Below, piece by piece: positions 1 to 64,000 of a stretch of DNA of 64,000 nt. The position numbers and the translations under genes were made by a program. The notes beneath the pieces are model-generated. The model searched no databases. It had not been told where the DNA came from and saw only the letters and a program-made list of their open reading frames with translations. Position 1 is the first letter of the stretch, and the number at the start of each line of letters is the position of its first letter. The stretch lies in the NCBI GenBank assembly GCA_054601695.1, contig BAAHQB010000292.1, forward strand, positions 62,001 through 126,000. The letters run 5' to 3'. This DNA comes from Amorphochlora amoebiformis (Eukaryota > Cercozoa > Chlorarachniophyceae).

Positions 1-1370
<1,370 letters not shown>

Positions 1371-1471
1371 GGTTTGATTTCAGACGATTTTGCCTTAAAG
1401 TAGAGGTGTGTAGTATCACGAAAAACGAGAATAAAACCACACCAATTCGCAGGATACTAAAAAGGAGTTAA
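1371..1471 (+). CDS. possible terminal exon of an upstream + strand gene
   Basis: After the acceptor ACCTAG an open frame with a two-base start runs 32 codons ([12 protein letters not shown]...RRILKRS) to TAA. The tail is basic and I do not recognise it. A degraded copy of acceptor plus exon start lies at 516-545 (CTCAG then TTTCGATTAAGACGATTC), the same echo arrangement seen at confirmed exons further right, which is the main support. No upstream exon could be chained to it with confidence; the gene's 5' part would be left of or inside the (TA)n block. It could be chance open frame. Confidence 0.35.
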
Positions 1472-2327
1472 GCATAGCAAAAGTCAGAGCTAACCAGTTT
1501 TCATAGAAATTTCCGTTCATGTATGTATTCGCGGTACGGTATGTGTCTTGAACTATACAGATTTTACGATCAGACCACTATCCTATCATGTTTGAAAAGT
1601 CAGCAAATGCTATTTCACGGAGTAAAGATGCTTTTTCAGCATCCATACGTAGGTCCACAGTCGGTAAACATTCTTTCACAGTTGCAAATAAAGAGTCCGG
1701 GTGAAGGACCGATTTTACTCTGACATGTACATGTTTACACATCAAGTATACGCTCTCACTGGAGTGTATATGTTTTCAAGAGTCCTCAACAAACTATAGT
1801 ATGCATCGAAGACAAAGTACACATGCTCCCATGAAAATAGAAGAAATATGTCGTGAGCATCAGACTCTCAAAAAGAGGTATAAATGCGATGTTTTTATCA
1901 AAAAAATATATTTTATGCTACCTTCTGGGGCATACATCCCTTCTGATTGCTCTCATACACCTTTACGTAAACAAAAATGACGATTGAAAGGGAACGAGCC
2001 CCGGAACGGGTCAGTGGTGGTCAAAGGAACGCATCGTGACAGGAGGGAATGTCACCCATATTGCAGGATATCTCATCTCATATCTTACATATAGTATGAT
2101 ATTATCTTGAAAACATTATGCAAACCTCTAAAATTCCGTGTGTCACACCCGTTCGTCACAACTAGATTTTGCCTAAAAGTCACAATATTGCCGAATAAAT
2201 AAAAAAAATAAAATTATAAATAATTCCTCGCTCGAATGACTGGCAGATATCGCCCTAAACCCCAAATCTCGCACGGCCACACGCCAACCAGCCCCCTCTT
2301 CCCCCCCAAAATTAAATCTAAATAATA
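1472..2327. promoter_or_regulatory. intergenic region upstream of the DUF4079 gene
   Basis: Unique, non-repetitive sequence between a possible stop at 1471 and the ATG at 2328. It presumably holds the promoter and 5' UTR of the DUF4079 gene. A small 66-codon open frame at 1523-1723 has no supporting feature. GATATC occurs near 2067 and 2246; the same hexamer lies in the two bidirectional promoters. No TATA box can be assigned with confidence in such AT-rich DNA. Confidence 0.45.
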
Positions 2328-9094
<6,767 letters not shown>

Positions 9095-9473
9095 TCCTCA
9101 CATACACTTCTTAACCTACCCAAGAAGCTAGCTACTAAAGCTACATGTAGTATATCGTCAACTCCTACTTGTAGTATATATTCGAGTGTCACGGCACGTG
9201 TACTCCTACTAATCCAAGATATTCATCATAATCCCGGATCGGGTCTCAAAAAGTTTCTCGATTTGGGTGCAGGCTCAGGTGCATTGAATACTTTTAGTAC
9301 GTAATTCTAGAAATTGTACTCGAGGCGGCTCGATGACATCGATCGCGATTCGCGAAGGGTTACAATTTTATCGTCGGAAATCCGTTACAAGCGTTACTAG
9401 GGGTTACTAGCGTTACTAGCGTTACTAGCGGTATGGTATCATCACCTATAGCTATATCTAGTATATATATCTA

Positions 9474-9513
<40 letters not shown>

Positions 9514-9874
9514 CTACCTCTCTGACCGCTGCATATATAATTCTAGATAATTCTAGATAATTTAGATAATTAATGGTTAGTCCATACACATACTATTCAC
9601 AACACTTCCATTCACTGTTTAGACTGTGAGGATCTTAACTTTGAATGTGACATTTATAATAATGACAATTTGACCGTCTAGACCGTGGTCCAGTTATCGA
9701 GCAGAGCTTAATATGGTTCACCGAACAAGTTCCCGAACAGAGCTTGATGGCTCAGTTCCCGAACAGAGCTTGAGGGATAAGTTCCCGAACAAAGCTCGAT
9801 GGTTCCTAGGATTCAGTTCCCGAAGGCTTGGTGGTTCCCGAACAGAGCCTGATGGGTTCAGTTCCCGAACAGAG
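9095..9874. other. convergent intergenic region with GTTCCCGAAC minisatellite
   Basis: Lies between the stop of the DUF4079 gene (9094) and the stop of the J-domain gene (9875), so it holds both 3' UTRs. At about 9708-9872 a ~26-bp unit containing GTTCCCGAACAGAGCTTGA recurs seven or eight times; each GTTCCCGAAC can fold as a 4-bp stem with a CC loop. A (TA)n run sits at 9473-9512. No coding signal seen. Confidence 0.6.
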
Positions 9875-16787
<6,913 letters not shown>

Positions 16788-17028
16788 TTTCAAATATTTG
16801 TCAATTGAGATATCTAGATATCTTTATTTTCGATATCCTGATCCTCGTGTCAACTGTCAAGGGCCCGCTTTCCGTCTAGGTCCAAAAAGCAGGTTTTTCT
16901 TCTTCCTTCTGGACATACCGCATAGTAATAGCAACCTAACTAACCTCCCCTTTGAATCATACCTTTTTTCTTGGGGGAAACTCTTTCTGTCTTCCTTTGA
17001 TGCGTGTTTGCTTCGACAGGCCAAAGTT
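16788..17028. promoter_or_regulatory. bidirectional promoter between J-domain and eight-TM genes
   Basis: 241 bp separate two divergent ATGs, so both 5' ends must be served here. AGATATCTAGATATCT near 16806-16822 is a perfect 16-bp palindrome holding two GATATC sites, and TTTTCGATATC follows at about 16826. The AP2/F-box promoter carries TTTCGATATC too. No ordinary TATA or CAAT element is evident. Confidence 0.5.
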
Positions 17029-32321
<15,293 letters not shown>

Positions 32322-32567
32322 CATTCAATAATGTCTCTAATCACTTTCAAGTCTACCAGCGTGAACCATGTTAAAGCTAGAGACTGAGTGATATCTGTGT
32401 TGGTCCACTGATCATTGGGATCCCACACTTCTGAAAGATTTAGTAATAAATACTTATACCTACAAACATTATACTATTTCTATTCTCTAGATTCTGTGAA
32501 GTAAACGGTATATGAACTACTACTGGTACATTATCTAGGTTATATATATACATATATAAATATATAT

Positions 32568-32619
<52 letters not shown>

Positions 32620-33601
32620 CAACATGTAGTAGAGAGTTGTTTAGATGTACGACGTCGTGTGACAGTCGTACTAGCTATATAGATATCGATTGTCAATCGA
32701 TAATGCCCAGTACCTGGAGAACGTACATCACATAGATAATCGCTAGAATTCATCATAACATTAAAAATTCTTGCACTTGCATACGTAACGGTACGTACGC
32801 ACCTTCAAATCATCTAGATATCATAATACTCATGATATATCTAGATATAGGCTATCATATAGCTAGTATAGCCGTGTAGAGTCACTGTAGACTATCTTGA
32901 GTGTGCGCAATTGAAGTAAATTATGCATGCGCACTTTGGCAGGTCTAGATGTGCAATCACGTATTAAATTTACACATTAATTAATCGCGTCACAATCATC
33001 ATTAGTATTAGTGACTATAAACTAGTGGATGGTCTAGATGATGGCATGCGCATCGCCCGCGTACTATCCATGAGTGTACGCATGCGTACTCGGAGTATGC
33101 AAGAACGGAATACATCTAGTACATAATTACCTGGGCTGTATGATCTAGACGATGTACGTACTGAGTACGTACATGTCAACTAGTATGCTACGGTCAAGTC
33201 TAATGTTTGAACGGTTACAATCATTGCGTGGCGAATCAATATGTACGATAATTATGAAGACTATTGTACGCCGAACGCATAGAAACACTGCATCTGTGCA
33301 TATGTACAGCTAGTACACGTACGTATACGTAGAGCTAGTACGCTGGTACTAGTACTATATATACGTACGTATACGTAGAGCTAGTACGCTGGTACTAGTA
33401 CTACGTACGTATACTATAGTTAAGATATACTAGCTAGTGTTAGTTAGATCTAGTAGAATATTCCAGATATCATACAAATGCATGTGTGAACTTACATTGC
33501 TAGTGTAGGCCGCAGTTTATGTGTGTGTGTATGTGTATATGTGTATATGTATATATGTACTATGTATGTGTATATGTATACGTATGTACTAGATACATAT
33601 T

Positions 33602-33681
<80 letters not shown>

Positions 33682-34578
33682 CTAGATATATATATATATG
33701 TGTATATGTGTATATATATATTTATTGTATATATATATATATATGTGTATACTCTATACTGGGTATATATGTGTGGCCATCCGGATATATAAATATATAT
33801 ATATGTACATACATATATATCATGATACTACATATATAATATGTATGTAGGCATAGTCCGGATCCATGTCATTCTAGTGATCCTCGCGTACACTTATCAA
33901 ATTTGATTCTACATCATTAACGTGCTGAGCGCACATACACACAGCCAGAACACTTGCTCAATTCAAGTTTTCGCTCTTTCATCTGATTTGATACGTTCTA
34001 TTTATAGCTGTTAATGATACCGAAGCGATTTCGAAATGGATGACTAGAAAATAAATATATTCGCAACTTTGCAGTGTCTCTTTTTTTTTTTTTTTTGTCT
34101 ACATGATATCTTACTTTGCATTTACCGAGTGATGGAGCCCCACCGGCATTGTGTTATCAGTTTTGCCCATTCGAAAAGAAAGAGGGAAGAAACAAAACCA
34201 AAAGAGATACAGATATCTGACGTGAGAGGTGGTCGCTCATGGTTTCGAACTACCGCCCGTCACGGGTTAAGACACACATAAGGAATGCTGGTTGCTCCCA
34301 TGCCGACTGACGTGTTGAAGAGCAGCAAGATTATTCAGGGGTATGAAGGGTTTGGGGAACGGTAAGCTCTTCTCTACTCTACGCGTGTACAAAAGAAAAA
34401 GAAAAAAAAAGAACACACCACTCCAAATATTTTAAGTTATATTTATTTTTTGCAACAAAAGTTTAGGTATCACTCTCCGCCGCGTGGTGAGTCTCCTCCT
34501 TTTTCTGTATGTAATATACTCCCTTCCCCCCAAAATGCCCAGTTTGACTGTCTACTTTTCATTCTCGCTATATTATAA
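32322..34578. other. convergent intergenic region, unique sequence
   Basis: Between the stops of the eight-TM gene (32321) and the AP2 gene (34579). Largely non-repetitive, with (TA)n at 32540-32616 and 33606-33672. From about 32640 to 33480 it is rich in CTAG, GTAC and CGTACG palindromes, with a tandem duplication near 33315-33412. Short open frames here (for example 34069-34281) show no splice context or recognisable motif. Confidence 0.55.
33315..33412. repeat. palindrome-rich tandem duplication
   Basis: ACGTACGTATACGTAGAGCT followed by AGTACGCTGGTACTAGTACT occurs twice, about 47 bp apart. Most of the unit is made of self-complementary tetramers (GTAC, CTAG, TACGTA). Confidence 0.8.
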
Positions 34579-40210
<5,632 letters not shown>

Positions 40211-40490
40211 CCGTGCATCTGCCGCACACCCTGATCGAGGGGTCTTATTTAGCCAGCCGCAAGTCGCAAACTTTTAAAGAAATTCTTCGCGGGTCAGATT
40301 TCGCCTAATTTCGCCCAAATGCAACCCCCCCACCAAATGGCATAAGATATTTACTTTCGATATCTCAAATAGTGAAATGAATATCTGATATTTACAAATC
40401 GTGACGTAGCCGGATGTCACTACACTCTATTGCAACGTTACCATGACAATTGCGTGACGTTCCGGTGCCTTTAAGGCTTGTCACAATACG
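40211..40490. promoter_or_regulatory. bidirectional promoter between AP2 and F-box genes
   Basis: 280 bp lie between divergent ATGs at 40210 (-) and 40491 (+). The region has TTTCGATATC (about 40355), ATATCTGATAT, and two TGACGT cores, CGTGACGTAG near 40400 and GCGTGACGTT near 40452, that resemble bZIP/CRE-type sites. No (TA)n, in contrast to the introns on both sides. Confidence 0.5.
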
Positions 40491-60323
<19,833 letters not shown>

Positions 60324-60963
60324 TTAGTCTAGACCAGTTAGTAGTTCCCGTTCCTGCAGTGCAACTTGAGGCTGCAATTATTGGAATTTGCTATGAGCAC
60401 GAAAGTTTAAAGTAATTAATAAAGACAGATACTCCGAAAAATTCCGAGAATTCTGAGAATGATTATTATCTAGACTCAATACACTCGATACAGCAGCCGC
60501 TATAATGAGTTCTCAAAGATATCCGTTGAAAGTTGGATTCTACTTATGCTAGTTATGGTGAAACATGTCTTAGCGTGTCAAGGTCATGCACATGTCACAG
60601 TATTAGCTAAAGTAGGCTGAGTAGCTCGCTGCTAGATCTAGTGTCTAGACGTGTATAACTGCGCATTGTGCCAAACTTTTTGAGTTGGTCTAGTTAGGCT
60701 GAGTTACCAATGCCACTATGCGAGTACACGTACTAGTACGTACTAGAAGTTTATCACTAGTTGTATCCGTACCTTAACTAAATCATCAAGAATGAGACTG
60801 CTATAATGATTCACTAATTCATAGGCTAAGACAAAGGGGCATGCATAATTACGCGTAACGCAAACTTTCATTGATTAAGTAAAGTAAACGTTGTGCCACT
60901 ATCGAGGGCATTATTTAATTTCGACATCGTTTCGTCGGACATCAAATGTAGGCATTATCTGGA
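60324..60963. other. convergent intergenic region
   Basis: Unique sequence between the F-box stop (60323) and the Fused-like stop (60964). It must contain both 3' UTRs. No open frame, RNA motif or repeat that I can support; the + strand frame at 60893-61171 is antisense to the two last Fused-like exons. Confidence 0.5.
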
Positions 60964-61345
60964 CTATCTAGGCTTTAGATTCGCTGACATTGGGGCTTCT
61001 CGGAGAATGCGCTGTATTCTCTGCATACACACAATGTTAGTTTCAAAATCATACGTTTGTGAATGTTTACGATATTCTTCTGTGTATTCGAATGAAGAAA
61101 TTAGTATACCGTGTGATTCTTTTTTATTCTCTGGTCGCTGGAAGCTCTTGCTAGGGACTCAAGGAGGGTGAGAAACCTGTGAAGGAAGTTTTATTTATCA
61201 GTTTTAAGAGTATGTGAGCATGCAATATATATATAATATGTAATATATATACATTTATGTATATATATATATGTATATATCTATATATATATATATATAT
61301 GTATGTGTATACATATATGTGTGTGTGTTTGTGAATGTATAAATG

Positions 61346-61384
<39 letters not shown>

Positions 61385-61618
61385 ATCTATTTAAACATAT
61401 GCATACAAATAGTAGATATGGAGATTGAGTTGCCTTAATCCAGGCCTCAAAGCCGTTTTCCTGCCCTCTTCATACTTCAAAATATTGCCCAGGGAAAACA
61501 GTGCGATACTGGTATAATATACATATACCACATGTATAACATATATATATATATATGTATGATGAATAATTACGTACATGTACAAATCATTGTTGCATAT
61601 TATTACACACAGATATTT

Positions 61619-61656
<38 letters not shown>

Positions 61657-61667
61657 AGTCTATTTGT

Positions 61668-61715
<48 letters not shown>

Positions 61716-61728
61716 CACATATATATAT

Positions 61729-61797
<69 letters not shown>

Positions 61798-61842
61798 TCA
61801 CAACATTCATATCCCTACATGTACATGTCCATCTATAGTTTC

Positions 61843-61879
<37 letters not shown>

Positions 61880-62084
61880 TTATATACATATCACAACATT
61901 CATATCTATACATGTACATATCCATCTATAGTTTCGTACATATATATAATACAGATACAACTATTGTATATATATAGTCTTACCGGCGGGCCTCAACGCT
62001 ATCATCTGTGAGAGCTACCTTAAGAAGGGACTCAATTATACCTTTCTGAAAAAAATTAAAAATGTTTATATATATATATGTATG

Positions 62085-62123
<39 letters not shown>

Positions 62124-62313
62124 AAGGGACTCAATTATACCTTTCTGAAAAAAATTAAAAATGTTCATATATATATATATGTAATATATATATATATGTA
62201 TATATATATATACATCATATGATGTATTTGATATTAGTACCTATAACATAAGTCGAGACGAAGTGACCTCCATATATGCACATATACATCCATATATATA
62301 TAATATATATATT

Positions 62314-62361
<48 letters not shown>

Positions 62362-63120
62362 CATATATACATATACATAATATGTTTGTATTGCTATTAG
62401 CACCTGAACGAATGTGGGGATAAGGTGACCTCCATTGCGTACAAAATTACCAAGCGCACCTAGGTTAAGTTGTATGCACACTTGATAATATATTTATATG
62501 TGTTAACACATATGTATTACATATATACATATATATTATATATACATATATATATATATACATATAAATAGTATATTCATTGTTCCAAGTTTTAAATATA
62601 TAAATATATTGAATATATATATATATATTTATATATATATATATATATACTGATCAATGTACCAACTATAGACACATACTCACATATGTATACAGTCATA
62701 TTTATATAAAATATATACAATATATATAAATATACACATATCCACATATGTGTATATATACTGCGCAGCGGTATAGAATATCCCTAATAGTCCATAATTC
62801 GGTTGAAAACTGTTTGGATTGGACCATTCGGATCATAATAACTTAATTGCAGATTGTTCCGGGAATCTTCGGAAAAATCCGGATCGTGACATGTCTTGAC
62901 GTCACGTCTTGTCACCTAATAGTATGACGCCCGGTAGTACCGGTCGTAAGACGGTTCAGCAGTCTCTGAGAGATATCCAGAGATCTCAGGCGTACGTATG
63001 AGCAGATATTTGTGCATCAATATCTATCGAGCTGTGTCTACTCGTGATATTCATATCGTTGCTGTAACAATATACGTATATATATACATATGCCTGTATA
63101 GGTATAAAATATACATATAC

Positions 63121-63174
<54 letters not shown>

Positions 63175-63177
63175 ATG

Positions 63178-63219
<42 letters not shown>

Positions 63220-63287
63220 TATAAATATGCATGTCCACATACGTTTACCCGCTGCGTTTGCCCACATATATATATATTTATATATGT

Positions 63288-63326
<39 letters not shown>

Positions 63327-63372
63327 TACATATAAATATGCATGTCCACATACGTTTACCCGCTGCGTTTGC

Positions 63373-63419
<47 letters not shown>

Positions 63420-63598
63420 TATATATAAATATGCATGTACATATACGTTACCCGCTGCGTTTGCCCGCATAATTGGTGAGACCTTATCTTGCAGTCTTTC
63501 TTGCAAAATCCGCTAATTTATACATTACAATATTAGAAACATACTTTTTTTTTTTCTGGGAGAAATTCGGTGTTATGAATATTTGTGTAGATACATTT

Positions 63599-63661
<63 letters not shown>

Positions 63662-63940
63662 ATATATATTACCACTGCTGGTCGCAGGCTTTCATACAAC
63701 TCAGAGCCGTGAAAACCAGCATTTCCCGTGGCCACCTGGAATATATATATATATAAATATTATATATAGATATATATTTATATATATATGTTACATATAC
63801 ATAGTTAGAATAAGTAGGTAAATGTATAGCCAAAGATATATAAAATATGAATAAGATATAGATAAGATGTGTAAATGTGTCAACATATATATTACAGCGG
63901 GTAGTTTAAGCTTACTCACGCAGGATTCACGTAGATATAT
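60964..63940 (-). CDS. C-terminal ARM/HEAT region of a Fused (TIO/STK36/ULK4)-like protein kinase, 5' end outside window
   Basis: Exons in transcript order: 63940-63920, 63735-63673, 63512-63452, 62459-62404, 62045-61984, 61508-61434, 61176-61110, 61020-60964; 462 nt (153 aa plus TAG), phases consistent. The string [57 protein letters not shown] is an armadillo-type repeat array very like the end of plant TIO and animal STK36 (Fused), where ANAAGALSNLVRNS and PLKIALFSLAK occur at the same places. Those kinases act with kinesins in cytokinesis or ciliary/Hedgehog functions; the kinase domain itself is not in this window, so the assignment rests on the tail alone. Exon 6 needs a GC donor (AAG|GCAACT at 61433); a GT donor at 61406 also keeps phase and adds nine residues. 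The gene continues left of its first listed exon, beyond 64000. Confidence 0.75.
62121..62159 (-). repeat. echo of Fused-like exon 5 start
   Basis: AAGAAGGGACTCAATTATAC then CTTTCTGAAAAAAATTAAAA (+ strand) repeats the acceptor and first 24 bases of the exon at 62045, on the intron side, about 90 bp away. Confidence 0.9.
62228..62276 (-). repeat. echo of Fused-like exon 4 3' end and donor
   Basis: GATATTAGTACCTATAACAT and the following GTGACCTCC (+ strand) resemble 62393-62433, the exon 4 end with donor GTGCTAATAGC. Diverged by several substitutions. Confidence 0.65.
63226..63395 (-). repeat. two echoes of Fused-like exon 3 3' end and donor
   Basis: ATATGCATGTCCACATACGT then TTACCCGCTGCGTTTGCCCA (+ strand) at about 63226 and 63336 copy 63431-63467, i.e. 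the exon 3 end GGGCAAACGCAGCGG|GTAA. Confidence 0.9.
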
Positions 63941-63959
63941 CTGTATATATGTACATATA

Positions 63960-63993
<34 letters not shown>

Positions 63994-64000
63994 GTATACA

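Noticed and set aside
1523-1723. 66-codon + strand open frame
   Set aside because: No splice context, no motif and no neighbouring exon in phase; length is expected by chance.
34235-34275. Piece of 18S rRNA (CTACCGCCCGTCAC)
   Set aside because: Only a short match to the end of small-subunit rRNA; flanking sequence does not fit.
60893-61171. 92-codon + strand open frame
   Set aside because: It lies antisense to the last two Fused-like exons, which have strong acceptors and matching phases.

Overview
This looks like a nuclear genome window from a eukaryotic microalga. One gene carries a two-part leader (signal peptide, then a Ser/Arg-rich transit-like segment) on a DUF4079-type membrane protein, which fits a plastid inside the endomembrane system (stramenopile, haptophyte or similar). 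AP2 domains and a Fused-type kinase tail also fit an alga or protist. I cannot name the species.

Most of the DNA is (TA)n microsatellite, with GA/CT tracts and CCCTAA/TTAGGG arrays. The many IYIYIY open frames are artefacts. Real genes show as short islands with splice acceptors and donors. Chaining the islands by intron phase gives six multi-exon genes whose hand-summed CDS lengths divide exactly by three: a 14-exon DUF4079 protein (+, 2328-9094), a 9-exon J-domain protein (-, 16787-9875), a 17-exon eight-TM protein (+, 17029-32321), an 8-exon AP2 nuclear protein that could also be read as two genes (-, 40210-34579), a 21-exon F-box/coiled-coil protein (+, 40491-60323) and the 3' part of a Fused-like kinase (-, 63940-60964). 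A terminal exon of a further + gene may end at 1471.

The genes alternate in strand. Two pairs are head to head over about 240-280 bp (J-domain/eight-TM and AP2/F-box), which suggests shared promoters. The other neighbours converge tail to tail.

The striking feature is the introns. Many are a (TA)n tract whose own edges supply GT and AG. Interstitial telomere-type repeats sit inside introns. Exon edges with their splice sites are copied, often many times, into the adjacent intron ('exon echoes'). In the F-box gene, echoes have become 27-nt units with acceptor and donor that would add nine residues in frame each time.
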